The notes: generated by a model not told the origin, from the sequence alone. Shown: positions 1-13,039, counted from the stretch's first letter. The stretch is DNA of 64,000 nucleotides from Brasenia schreberi (GCA_036023115.1 JAYKKT010000079.1:14933501-14997500), one strand, 5' to 3'. A program made the numbers and translations.

Positions 1-381
1 TCCATCTCACCAATATCCTAAGGATGAGATCTAAACAATGGGTTGCACATGGTTTCCAATAGAAAGTCCCATAAGTATATGCTAACTTCTTTTCAACTGC
101 TTTATAGTTAGTTGCATTATCTATAATGAATTGAACTATATTCTCTAGCCCAACCTCGGATATCATCTTATCAAACTGTTACCTTAGGATGTCTGAAGTA
201 TGTCTCTCCTCTAACATGTCTAGAGATCCCAAAAACATAAGTCATTTAGGATAATAGAAAAGAAAGTTTAACAAAGTCCTTCCTCACCTATCTGTTCATC
301 CGTCTACCATCATAGTGCATCATGTCTCCTTCCATGACTCTCTCAAAGTTGAACAATATTCATGCACTTCAACGACAGTCT
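1..381. other. Unassigned spacer
   Basis: No gene, RNA or repeat boundary is recognisable here. It is the flank into which the hAT-like element at 390 inserted. Confidence 0.5.
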
Positions 382-389
382 TATCTAAT

Positions 390-2504
390 CTATGTTATCA
401 ATAGCACGCTATAGCATTTTAGCGGACCTCGAACTGCTATAGCGCTCATTAAATAGCGGGTGACCTGTTTGGGCGCAATTAGCGCCGCTAATAGCATAGC
501 GGTCCGTTATATCACTCTTAGCATATAAACGAGTTTGGATCGGATTGATCCAATATCCAATGGATCAACTCGATCCAAAGTATATAAAACCAAAGGCATC
601 AATGTCTCTCTCCCAACTCTCGCCGCAGCTCCCTCCTCCATCAGTCACACAGATGTCGACGGTCGCCACCACCACCACAAAATACCATACGCACCTGATA
701 CATTAACTTGTTCCTCATAAGCACTTAACAAGTTACTGGAATAGCAACATATATTGTTATTATGCAATTTGTACTAAGTATATGTATGTCTTTTGGACTG
801 AAAAGCTCCATGTTAGCAGAATACGCATTCAAGTCTCTTGTTCAATGTCGCACATGCATCACCTGCGAGGTTCCATTGCTAGAGAACTTTTCGGGGATCC
901 AAACTTATGTTGTCCAGTTAAGGACAAAGAGTTTTGTGACTCGTGATATTCGCATTCCCCCTGGGGTTCACCTCTTGGCGCAATTAGTTAGCATTCGACA
1001 GTGAAGTGTGTTTGGTTAAACATACGAGGCTTAGTTCATCTAATCAACATGGTTGACTCCAACATTTGTTCATCAAAGGGCTAAGGCCACTTCTCTCTTG
1101 TCACACCATTAGTCTTGTCGAGCCCGATCCCAAGCACACCGAGTGTGCCTAAATCAAGTTTAAAGGCATCGAAGGTTGGGGTTGCAAGAGGGTTTCTTAG
1201 TCTCATTTTGGAAAAGCAAGCAGAACAAGAGGAGGCATTGGGCAATGTTTGGGTAGGGAGGAGTAAAATGCCTTTGAGTGTGGGTACCAAATAAAGTAGT
1301 GAGGAAGTGAGCCGATGGTGCGAAGAGAGAGACAGAGTAAGGGTGGCGATGGAGATAAGCGGAGGAGGCAGAGAGCAGAGAGAAAGGGGAGAGAGAAGAG
1401 AGGAAGTTAGAGAACTTATATGTGACACGGATGCCAACGACAGATGATGGAGATGGTGGTGATGAACGTTGACGTCTCTGCGGTTGATGGTGGAGAGAGC
1501 AGTGACAAGAGGCGGATGACAAAGGTGGTGGTGGTGACCATCGACATCTATGCAGTTGATGGAGGAGGGAGTAGCAGCAAGAGGCGGACAATGATGTTGC
1601 TATTGTCCACAGCTTGAATGATCGGATTACATACACTTCATGATCCGTAAATCATGTAATATGCTCTTCAAATGAAAATTCAAAGTGTTAAATGTGTGTT
1701 TCTTTTTGTCTCAGACTTTTGTAATCTGCAACCTGAAATGGAAATGGATGGATGGCAACAATTTACTCCTCAAGCACCTTGTAATTATTGTACTGGTACA
1801 TATCTTTTGGACTCTTCATATCTAATGGGTTTAAAAGCTTTCTCATTTCCAGCTAGTTTTATTGAGGTATCAGTGACAACCAGTATTTGGACAAAACTTT
1901 GCCGAAGTTCAGTGAACACAAAAACACACATACGCAACTAGGGAGAAGTTGTTCAAGTTCAATGACCCTTTCATATATGTAAGTTTATTTTTTATGGTAA
2001 CAAATTAAACTCTTTTATTTGCTACAAAACAATCATGATGCTCAAATGCTTTTTGTATTTTTCTTTATATTTACTTATTACTTTTGTTGAAGGTTCCTGT
2101 TTTTGTGGCTATGACTATCTTTATTCATGTCGTGTCTTATTTATTGCATCTCGATTATTTTAGTTCCTTTGATAACCTAGGTATGTAACCATGTTTCTGG
2201 TGTCTTTTCACTTTTGTAAAATATATGGTGATGGTAGAACAAGGTGTCCCCTTTAGGAGTGAGTTTAGTGAGTTTCATTTAACTTTTGAACTTCTTTTCT
2301 CGCTAATTAAAACTACTATAGTTGATGTTGTGGAAATTCTATTCTTATACCCCTACACTTATAGAAATTAGAGAACCCATTATATATATATATATATAAT
2401 TTTTTAATCATAAATAAAAGTGTATCGTTAAATCCGCTATATCCCCGCTATCGTTATATCTGGGTCAATCGGTAACAACCCGCTAATTGCTATTGATAAC
2501 ATAG
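390..2504. mobile_element. Non-autonomous hAT-like DNA transposon, 2.1 kb
   Basis: The element begins CTATGTTATCAATAGCA and ends with the exact inverse complement TGCTATTGATAACATAG, a 17-bp perfect terminal inverted repeat. It is flanked by a perfect 8-bp direct repeat TATCTAAT (382-389 and 2505-2512), the size made by hAT transposases. Short AGCGG/CTATAGC motifs recur in the first and last ~120 bp, as expected for subterminal binding sites. No transposase is readable inside, so it would need one in trans. The interior (about 550-2000) has a TATA-like stretch at ~583, a CCACCACC-rich stretch near 670 and a purine-rich block at 1290-1600 that yields only low-complexity translations. It may be captured host DNA, but I recognise no family. 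The superfamily call rests on TSD length and TIR style. Confidence 0.75.
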
Positions 2505-2627
2505 TATCTAATAGCTTTCCTCTCAACGTTTGATAAGAGGACATCTTATATCTTCGACCAATGTTAGCAATTGTATATGTCATTTCTTGAAAATAAAAAT
2601 TGTTTATTGCATTAAATAGAATGGATG

Positions 2628-2830
2628 TAAGAAGGGTAGAAAAACTAAATTTGGAAAGTATTAAAAGAGGTAGAGGACGACCACAAAAGTGTTGGAAAGA
2701 AACAATAAAGAATGATCTAGCTTATTGGGAGGTAACTGCTAACATGGCACACAATAGGGATCTGTGGAAACAAAGAATCCATGTAGCCGACCCCGTCTAG
2801 TATGGAAAAAGGCTTAGTTGTTGTTGTTGT
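2628..2830 (+). mobile_element. RTE-type LINE, 203-bp 3' end with target duplication
   Basis: The sequence encodes the C-terminal tail of the LINE protein (RGRGRPQKCWKETIKNDL) followed by the short 3' UTR and a (TTG)n tail. It is flanked by a perfect 17-bp direct repeat ATTAAATAGAATGGATG at 2611-2627 and 2831-2847, which defines both ends. It is therefore an extreme 5'-truncated insertion made by target-primed reverse transcription. The same 3' end recurs at 5728, 16000, 41356, 44667, 50232 and 52910 in this window. Confidence 0.9.
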
Positions 2831-3158
2831 ATTAAATAGAATGGATGCATCATAAAACCATTTGCCCACTGCAAGGTCTGCTTACTCATGCAGCTGTTTT
2901 GAATCCATAGCAACATAAATTATAGGTTGAGCATCATATATAGTGCTTCTCTACTCCTTCCTCTTCTACCACTTTTACTTCAAAATCTTCAACCCTCTTT
3001 CTTCCTGATTGATGGTCGAGAACTACTACTACCAACCTTTGTTCTACCATCAAAAGGAATACTATCACCCAATCCAATAGCATGATCATCCTCTTCCTCA
3101 AACATCTCTAAATCATTCTTGTGTTATCCCCTCTCATGTATGCTCTCAATCTATGTCA

Positions 3159-3767
3159 CACGGGTGCGGGTGCAGGTGCGGGATACGGCAAATTTCAAAA
3201 ATTTTGGATGCGGCGACACAGCTAGGGTATATAATATTATATATAATATTCAAACTACAACAAATGAGACATCAATTAACATAAGTATATAACAATAGCA
3301 AGTACACAACTTTATATTAAAGCAAAACACATAAACAGTAAACAACTACTAATTTCAAAATAATACATAAATCAATCTTCACTATCCGGACTCATTTATC
3401 CAAAAAAACCCAAGCTTCAAAATCGATACCAGATTTTAAAGCGTGGATATCCACAAAAAAAGGAAGTGAAGAAGGTCTGCGTTGAGATATTTTTCTACCC
3501 TCATCGACGGAGTTTCATGGGAGATGATGGAAGACAGGCTGAATGAGCATTTTGGAAACTATGGTGAGGTAACTCAGGTGGTCATCATGGAAGATAAGGT
3601 CACGAGTCGACTAAGGGGATTCGGTTTCATCGTCTTCACGGATTACTCCCTCTTTGATCGGGTTCTCTAGGATAAATACATCATAAACGGCAGAACCTTG
3701 AGTTACAAAAAAAATTATATTTTTTTTTGCCATGCCGCACCGACACGATGTCGGTGTCGCACCCATG
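3159..3767. mobile_element. Small TIR element, possibly Pack-type hAT, carrying an RRM fragment
   Basis: The left edge reads CACGGGTGCGGGTGCAGG and the right edge, in inverse complement, CATGGGTGCGACACC. This is an imperfect inverted repeat of GGGTGCG-rich ends seen in some plant hAT families. An RNA-binding-domain gene fragment lies between them. The adjoining 8-mers (CTATGTCA, TTGAAGTC) do not match, so the target duplication is lost or the boundaries are off by some bases. Confidence 0.4.
3482..3712 (+). pseudogene. RRM-domain (hnRNP/Musashi-like) gene fragment
   Basis: The translation aligns with a plant hnRNP-type RNA recognition motif. It has a degraded RNP2-like start (LIDGVSWEMMEDRLNEHF), then NYGEVTQVVIMEDK, then a good RNP1 (RGFGFIVFTD). 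A TAG at 3668 interrupts it, but the frame reads on as KYIINGRTL, matching the end of an RRM. Only this one domain is present. There is no start context, no second RRM and no glycine-rich tail. It lies inside the small TIR element at 3159-3767, so it is probably a captured or retro-copied piece of a host gene. Confidence 0.7.
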
Positions 3768-4310
3768 TTGAAGTCGACACTCTACCTCTTAGAAGTGTTT
3801 GTGTGACTTAGCTCTCAATCATCTGTAGATATTAACATTTAATGGCTTCTAGCAATTCTCTAACTCTTCCCGTAAAAGGAGCAACTTCTTTCCTAGTCCC
3901 TGCTAGGTGAAGTTTCAATCATAAAATTTCATCACTAACCACCTTCTCACAAAACAAACATTTTATCTTTAATCTATTTTCCTCAATTGTTGTACCCCAC
4001 TGTCATGTTGAATCATCGGGTCGAGATTGGGAGTCTCTAATACCCCTTCCTGCCATCTCAATTGAATACTTCAATCTAATAAAAAACTTGAAAATAAAAG
4101 CACTTTATAAATCCTCATTCTTCACATAACGCTCAAATAGAGTGTCTCTCACTTCATAACTTCATATTTTGTCATTTAAAAAAAGAAAAATACAAATAAC
4201 ACCAAAAAATAGCAAATACAAAGAAAAAAATTATGAAAAATACAAAAAATATATCACAATATGGGTTGGGAGCCTTGTACGAACGCCATAGAACACTTTG
4301 TTAGAGCCTT
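3768..4310. other. AT-rich spacer
   Basis: No gene seen. The A-rich 4170-4260 stretch resembles, in inverse, the T-rich stretch at ~60610 inside the hAT copy, so it may belong to the remnant that follows. Confidence 0.4.
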
Positions 4311-4319
4311 AAACACCAA

Positions 4320-4530
4320 AGGATGGGGAGAGCCACCGGAGGGAGCCTTAAGGAGTCATTAACAGAAGCTAGAAACTCGCAAAAATGTAGGGTTTTGTTC
4401 AGTTAGGAACCTTTTAAAAAAATCCCTAACCATATTGCTCGTATCATACAATATGGGTGATACGTGCCGTATGACACGATACACAACACTCTACATCGGA
4501 GAGTTTTGTATTATATCATGGAGTTCTATG
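4320..4530 (-). mobile_element. Terminal fragment of a hAT family (inverse copy of 60.3 kb end)
   Basis: Read on the minus strand, the GATAC-rich stretch (TATCACCCATATTGTATGAT) followed by a T-run and GAACAAAACCC parallels the 5' end of the hAT element at about 60400-60490. Similarity is visible over roughly 120 bp. No TIR or target duplication was found, and no transposase follows. Confidence 0.45.
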
Positions 4531-5065
4531 GTGCGATTCGAATAACACTACTACAGATTTCTTTTTAACAGAAGTAAGTTGTACTTTTACCCGTAGTTGA
4601 CCTAAGAGCTATTTTATCTTAAACTTTGCTTAAAACATTTTTAAACTTTTACAAAACTTTCAACGTTACCAAACTGTTTTATTCTACTCTTTTAAATCTA
4701 AATTCTGATAAAAACTTTCAATGTTAGCCCACATGGCAACATTATTGTGGTGGTACTTCTGACGTCAGGGTCAGAAGGCAGCTAGCAACAAAGGATCTAT
4801 AAGGCACCCAAAGACCAAGTCAAATGTTATACCTTACGGCAAAAAACATTCATCAAGAAGCATTAGGTGAGTTTTGGGCTTTCAAAGGGCATAGTAGTTA
4901 GTGTAACCTTGAAAGCATATTCAACCCAAAATTTGATGTTGAGAGGTACATTTAGCTCAGTTGAACATTAAGGATCATGTTATTCCATCAAAAATGGTGT
5001 TGATGCTAAAGTTGAACCAAATCCAATGTTAACAAACTAAACTAGTTTACCAACCCAAAAGTGTC
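4531..5065. other. Unassigned spacer
   Basis: I see no gene or element ends here, only AT-rich sequence with stop codons in all frames. Confidence 0.4.
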
Positions 5066-5337
5066 AAACTCCCACAAAGCTTGTCAATGGAGTCTTCTTT
5101 AAGCGTCAAATGTCAAGGGGCATTTCACCCATCCTTTCAAATAAAAATCAAGAAACAACAAATTACAATTCTAAACAATTCTTATAAATCAAAATTGGGG
5201 TAAACTCCCACAAAGCTTGTCAATGGAGTCTTCTTTAAGCGTCAAATGTCAAGGGGCATTTCACCCATCCTTTCAAATAAAAATCAAGAAACAACAAATT
5301 ACAATTCTAAACAATTCTTATAAATCAAAATTGGGGT
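5066..5337. repeat. Perfect tandem duplication, 2 x 136 bp
   Basis: The unit beginning AAACTCCCACAAAGC at 5066 is repeated head to tail at 5202 with no difference that I can see. Four further bases of the unit (AAAC) follow the second copy. The identity indicates a very recent event. The unit encodes nothing. Confidence 0.95.
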
Positions 5338-5343
5338 AAACAT

Positions 5344-5726
5344 GTTAAAATGTAATAGGGATAATGGGCTAGTAGGGCCCAACAGGTCCATCTAGGACCT
5401 TTGAGGACTGGGCCACAAGGGTCGGTTCCCCTCTTCCTAACGGCTACAACAACTAGCAGTTGGGAAACTCCCAATGGCTAGTTGTTGTAGCCGTTGCTCC
5501 CAACACCTTTGTCGTTGTAATCTCTCTCTCTCATTTGTAAAAACCTCTATAAATAGAAGAGATATGTTACTCAATAAAATTAGACCCTTGACTTGTTCTT
5601 TGAAATTCGGTTTTGATATTTGGTTTGACTGATAAACCAAGTGTTTGGTGGTTCCTTTGGCGATTTGCCTTGTTAAGGATCCTTTGGGATTATTTGTGTT
5701 TGAGTTTGTGGATTACTTTGACGATA
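5344..5726 (+). mobile_element. LTR-like segment (retrotransposon remnant)
   Basis: The segment has a TATA box CTATAAATAG (5547-5556) with a poly(A) signal AATAAA only 17 bp after it (5573-5578), the compact U3-R layout of a Copia-type LTR. A strong hairpin lies upstream (5439-5495). I cannot identify TG...CA ends, because the left side abuts the tandem duplication and the right side is cut by the LINE at 5728. Confidence 0.4.
5439..5495. repeat. 27-bp arm hairpin with 3-nt loop
   Basis: The left arm 5439-5465 starts AACGGCTACAACAACTAGC. The right arm 5469-5495 ends GCTAGTTGTTGTAGCCGTT. The arms pair throughout except for about two positions, and the loop is AAC. It lies in the U3-like part of the LTR-like segment. 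Confidence 0.85.
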
Positions 5727-5727
5727 T

Positions 5728-7858
<2,131 letters not shown>

Positions 7859-8187
7859 CCGAAAGAGTTCGATTAAAGCTGCATTGGGATTTGTGTGTTA
7901 AAGACTATTTACTTTTATTATTAATTATCTAGTTTGGGTCATCCAGCTCCTATTGATTCTGATCCAATAGGAGTCGTATGTCATCTCTTTTACTTATTAG
8001 GGGTAGATTAGTCTTTAAAGTTATAAATCATTATATATACTAACCTTAATTGTAATAAGTCTTTAAGTGAAATAAAGAGAGAGAGAGTGGATGGCTGCAC
8101 ATGTGGAGGCGTCGGCCCTCGTTTCACTTCAGTCATGAAGATTTACATGATTTGTGATGTGTTTATGTTTTAGGTTGTTTACCAACA
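7859..8187 (+). mobile_element. Copia element A: 5' LTR, truncated at its start
   Basis: The LTR ends ACCAACA at 8187 and is followed directly by the primer binding site TGGTATCATAGC (8188-8199), close to the initiator tRNA-Met site used by plant Copia elements. The LTR contains TTATATATACT and GAAATAAAG as TATA and poly(A) candidates. Its start is missing or obscured by the LINE ending at 7858. Confidence 0.7.
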
Positions 8188-8199
8188 TGGTATCATAGC
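8188..8199 (+). other. Primer binding site, tRNA-Met type
   Basis: TGGTATCATAGC directly follows the LTR end. It differs at one position from the usual TGGTATCAGAGC. Confidence 0.7.
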
Positions 8200-8465
8200 T
8201 TAATCTTTGCGATTAGGGCATTTTTTCATGATTCTACTACCATTCCTAAAGAGAAAAGGTATGTAGGGTAGCTTGAATTAGTTACAGCTTGCAAAAATTT
8301 GAATTAGGTTTGTTTTATCTTCAAGAATAGTCGTTACGAAAAAGAATTTCTCGAAAAAGGAAAGTGAAAAATTTTTCCAGCCCTAGAAGAAAGGGGTAAA
8401 ATGATAGACTGTGGAGAAAATGTTATTTCAGAGAAAGGATAAGGATTTCAAATTACAAACATCAA

Positions 8466-8735
8466 ATTAAATGGCAAAAATTAAGTACAATGGGCCAGAT
8501 CGATTGAACTGGCTATTATGGGAAGGGGGCGATGGGATTATTTGATTGGAGACATTTCTACTCTCCACTTAACTAATCCTTCCTACTCAAAATGGCGTAG
8601 GAAAAAAGCCTTAGTAAGTGCATAGCTCATCCAGTCCATGATACCATCCATTGTAAGTACCTTTATGTTTCTAGAATCTGCCAAAGACATTTAGGTGGTT
8701 GTTCATAATGCTTATGCTCAGAGAAAGAATATTGC
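8466..8735 (+). pseudogene. Copia element A: Gag fragment
   Basis: Across two frames the segment reads as the N-terminal part of a plant Copia Gag (UBN2 family). It has LLWE, a stretch resembling LIGDISTLHLTNPSYSKWRR, then a segment like FLESAKDIWVVVHNAYAQRK. Stops and at least one frameshift make it non-functional. It lies at the expected distance after the LTR and PBS. The LINE chimera at 8736 interrupts it. Confidence 0.6.
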
Positions 8736-9267
8736 AAAGAACCTCCCTCGATACCCTATCGTAAGGGTTTTCTAGATCAATAAATATCATGTGAAGGTCT
8801 TTCTTTTTTGCTCTAAAATAAAATGTTTCATAAGACGTCTCAAAAGGTGAATCGCTTCAACAGTACATCTACCTGGCATGAATCCAAATTGGTTCTCTCT
8901 TGTACTTGATACTTGTCTTAACCTATGTTTGATAATTCTTTCCCACAATTTCATAATATGGCTCATTAACTTGATACCTCGATAATTCGCACAATTCTGA
9001 ATGTCTCCCTTGTTCTTATATATGGGTATAAGTATACTCGCTCTTCATTCCTCATGCATCTTTTGGTTTATCCATATTTCATTAAATAGTCTTGTGAGCC
9101 AAGTGATTCCTATTTCTCCTAGTATTTTTCAAACTTCTATAGGAATATTGTCTGGTCCTACCGATTTACCACCCTTCATATGTTTAAGAGTCTCTTTGAC
9201 CTCATTCTTTTGAATATGTCGGTAGAAATTGTTCTTTATATACTTTTTTGATTTGGCTAACTCTCCA
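8736..9267 (-). mobile_element. LINE fragment (RT and linker) inserted in Copia A
   Basis: The minus-strand reading matches the LINE from the linker through early RT to motif A. The sequence parallels 6906-7290 and, in inverse, 39890-40320. It lacks the 3' tail and the endonuclease. Its right edge abuts a plus-strand copy of the LINE 5' leader (9268-9360). Confidence 0.85.
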
Positions 9268-9360
9268 AGCCCATATAAAGGAGGAGGGTTGTGTTAGGTT
9301 TCCAACAGTCAAGATAAAACTTTGTTAGATTTTTATACCATGGACTATACATCATCAAAA
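9268..9360 (+). mobile_element. LINE 5' leader fragment, opposite orientation
   Basis: AAAGGAGGAGGGTTGTGTTA and the following ~65 bases match the LINE 5' leader at 38141-38205 and 18541-18600, in plus orientation. Joined to the minus-strand RT piece, it makes a head-to-head chimera. Confidence 0.8.
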
Positions 9361-9384
9361 CTTGGAAAAAAATTTGTTATCCCA

Positions 9385-10960
9385 TAGAAAAATTGTTTTC
9401 TAATAAATCTAGTTATGATTGGTTGAAAGTTTTTGGGTATAAATGTTATATTTATACTGATAAGAATGATAAGTTAAGTTTTAAGGCTATTGAATGTATT
9501 TTTCTTTGGTATGGTATTGATAAAAAGGGGTACAACTGTTATGTAAGATCCTTTGAACATCATTATTTAAGAAGGAATACAAAAAATGATAATGTTCCTA
9601 GCAAAAGAATCATAAAACCCTCTCAAAGATTTGTGTCTTATAAATCATTTCAACCACAACATAGAAATCACATAGCTACCATATCGAGCATTCTTGAACC
9701 CAATCAATATGAACAAGCAAAAAATAACTTAGAATGGAGGAAAGCTATGAACATTGAATTAGAAGCTTTAAAAAGAAATTGTACTTAGGATATTGTTTTG
9801 AAACCCAAAGAAAAGAAAATTATTGGTTGTAGATGGGTCTATAACGTCAAAACTCATAGAAATTGTTCTATTGAAAGGTAGAAAGCAACAGTTGTGGCTA
9901 AAGGGTACTCTCAAGAATATGAGATTGATTATGAGGAAACATTTGCACCGGTTGCTTGTATGAATAAGTTTGTATTTTAATTTTTATTTGTGTAATTGAA
10001 GAATGAGATATATATCAATTGTATGTTAAAAATACCTTTTTGAATGAAAACCTTAGCGAAGATATCTATATGGCTCTCCCTCCAAGATTCATTGTTTTAA
10101 GTACCTATGTTCTTAAACTAAAAAAGGCTTTATATAGACTCAAACAAGCTCCTAAGGCTTCGTTTGATAGATTTGAGAACTTTATGCATGCACAAAATTT
10201 TCGTTCTTGTTTGTGAGAAAAATTGATGCAGGTATTGTGATTCTGCTTTTGCATGTAGATGATAATCATCACCGAAAGTGATGAAAATGGGATATTACAA
10301 ATAAAAAGAGACTTGCATAAAGAATTTGAAATGAAAGATCTTGGACTTCTTAGTTATTTTTTGAGAATAGAAATAACACATAATAACATAAGCTATTTTA
10401 TGTTACAAACAAAGTTTGTTAGTGATATTGTTAACAAGTCACGATTAACAAATGACAAGAAAGTAAGCATGCCCAAGGTGATGGGAACCAAGTTGAGGAC
10501 TACATATAGAGAAAAATTAGAGGATCTCACTCCTTATGGACGAGGAAAAAACAAAGGATCTCATTCCCTACAGATAAATTATAGGAGCCTTGACGTATCT
10601 TACCATCATTCGACCAGACATAACACATTACATGTGACAAGTGAGTTTCAACAAGCCCCCACATGAGTGTAGTTATGCATACTGTAAGATTTATAAATCA
10701 TACACTGAAAGGAGGATCATTCTAACCTCATCATCTTCTTTTAAATTAATTGCTTATAGTGATGCTGATTGGAGTGGGGATGTTAATGAAAGACATTACA
10801 CCATTGTTTTTTTTATATTTTTAGGTGATTCTATTGTTTCTTAGAGATATAAAAAAAACAACATACGGTATTCTTATCGTCTAGAGAGGCAGAATATAGA
10901 GTATAGAGTAAGAGATGAAGAATATAGAGTAATTGCCACTAAACAGCTCAGATATCTTGA
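9385..10960 (+). pseudogene. Copia element A: Pol (integrase end, RT, RNase H), broken
   Basis: Pieces in order are the integrase C-terminal region (9393-9788: KVFGYKCYIYTDKNDKLSFK, then a segment like WRKAMNIELEALKRN), early RT (9800-9980, IIGCRWVYNVK-like), RT core (10019-10216: YVLKLKKALYRLKQAPKASF), RT palm to thumb (10259-10666: FEMKDLGLLSYFLRIEI) and RNase H (10641-10930: LIAYSDADWSGD, then SSREAEY). Stops at 9787 and near 9980, plus frameshifts, separate them. No intact YVDD motif is readable; the VDD position reads LLHVDDNHH across a frameshift at about 10255. No 3' LTR follows. Confidence 0.85.
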
Positions 10961-10965
10961 TCCAA

Positions 10966-11660
10966 CTCTAATGGGTACGGGAGTGCCGTACCCGTGCATC
11001 ATAAACAGCGACGAAAGTCCAAAACACAGCCTAATTGTGTGGACGCCCCTAACAATTCAATGACAAACCTAACTTAACCAAAAAGATTGCAAACTCAAAA
11101 CCAAATCCTGGTTCTTTGCCCCCATTAACTTCCAATTCACATCAAATGCAGGAAATATGCAAAAAATGAAGTTCTGTTCTAAGTCAGTATTTGCTAGAAT
11201 ACCTATTGGAAATCCAAAACAGATCATTCCCGACAAGAAATAAATATTATCCACAGATCGAAACACCAATCGTTTGGAATAGGAGCGAAACTGTTTGAAA
11301 TGTATCGCATCAACGAAATTAGCAACATACAATAATCCGATCTATAGAAGAACCTGATTACCCAAAGAAACAACCCAGTCATGAAATCGGATTCACCTTG
11401 AGCGTTGTCATAAGCAAATTAACCACTACCTTCCGAGAACCATTTCGGACGAGGGAAAACGAAGAAGAAGAAGAAGACTAACTCGGTACCTGACCAGCGA
11501 CAAACAACTGCGGCTGAAAACTGCGGAAGACGATCGGCACGACGGCGATGCGCAGGCGTGGTTCACACCGAAGGAGGAGGATACGGGTAATTGTTGCGTG
11601 AAAAAGGATATCGCAAACAGGCAAATCTTCAAATATTGGGAAACGGAGGAATGGTATATA
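10966..11660 (-). other. Possible 5' end of a host gene (leader exon and intron)
   Basis: On the minus strand a TATA-like TATATATACC (about 11650-11660) is followed by a GC-richer stretch with a good splice donor, CTGGTCAG|GTACCG near 11490, a T/C-rich (TTC)n run, and a second donor-like CTCAAG|GTGAATCC near 11397. This looks like a promoter, leader exon and intron cut off from the rest of a gene. No protein family is recognisable. The inverted GGGTACGG/CCGTACCC at 10976-10999 marks a possible element end beside it. Confidence 0.25.
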
Positions 11661-12839
11661 TATCGTGCTTAAATCTAGTCAAACAATTTGTATAGTTGGA
11701 ACAATGCAATCAAACTATAAAGTTTGAATCTAAAAATATAAGTTAAGTGCATAATTGCTTTTTAGATTGTGATCATGCAATATCTATCAAGATCACGAAG
11801 ATTGAACGGTAGAAAACTTTGTTATGGATGGAGATTAAGCTTTGTGCCCTCGCTCTTTCTCTTTATATATAAAGAAAGGAAAGTCCTAAATATAATATCT
11901 TTTGATGCATAATCATACATCAAAATCTGTCATAATCTGTCATTCAATGTTTAAGATCATTAAGTAGATATTTGAAGTAAAAGTATATCATTGTACTTTC
12001 GGACTTTAAATAGTGTTGATGTTTATATAAGATTATACATGAAAAGATATTGCCCATTTAAGATACCTATATATAATATTCAATAAATATGTTCATTGTT
12101 CGATTATCATGATCAATAGTAAATATTTTAATTAAAAGTATTATTATACTTTTATGCTATTGTATTAAATGATTTTTATTTTATCACCTCAACTGTTTAC
12201 AATAGAGATTTTTGTGCAAGATTATGCACCAAAATATGTGTATTTATGGCTACCTATATGTGTATGTGCATGTGTATTTTAGGCATTATATGTATTTCAT
12301 CAATGAATTTAATATCTACGTACATTAAACAAATAAAAAAAAAAATACAACGACTTTCAAGGATCGCTAATCAAGTACACTAATCATTAAACTTAAACAT
12401 GAAAACCATTATCAAAGTGTCTTGCATAACCATGAACAAAGTAAAAGTGTAATGTCAATATAGTTGACCAACTTTATTATTATTTTGACTTTTTATGTAT
12501 ATTTTTTATAAAAACAATTCTTCTAAATCTTTGTCATGAAGGTGAACAAACTCAAGAATTTCCTTATCTCATAGCTCCAAAATTATCTCACCAATATCTC
12601 ATGTTTTAGTCTCCACTTCTTTATATCGTAGGATGTTCCTTAGCATAACGCAAAAGGTTATGAATAAACACCAAATATTGTCCATGCTTCGTATTTAACT
12701 TATTCCTGTTAGGGGAATGAATAAATGAAAAATTGCTGCAGTTACACTCCTTGAACTAGATTCAAAAAGCACTTTAAAAGACAATGCTTGAAGTAAAGGT
12801 ACTCGTGTATGATATTATACACGAAGACAGTAGCAATTA
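11661..12839. other. AT-rich spacer
   Basis: I see no gene, RNA or element boundary in this stretch. Confidence 0.4.
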
Positions 12840-13039
12840 CTCCGTTCAAGGCGTAACTGTCATGCTTGTGGATCCAATTCTCTCTAGACCGAACTGATCT
12901 ACCTTAGCAAAGCTCTTCACCGATCTAACCTCTCACCAACGCCATTATGACCTTCTCTTTCACACCCTTACTATAGCAGGTAAGCCCACGAGACTACTCA
13001 CTTTGATTTGAGAACAAAAGTTATCTTGTTATTGAAGTT

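Noticed and set aside
1081..1636. Minus-strand open frames rich in Ser, Leu and Pro
   Set aside because: They come from a purine-rich block on the opposite strand. No domain, and two frames are open at once because of composition.
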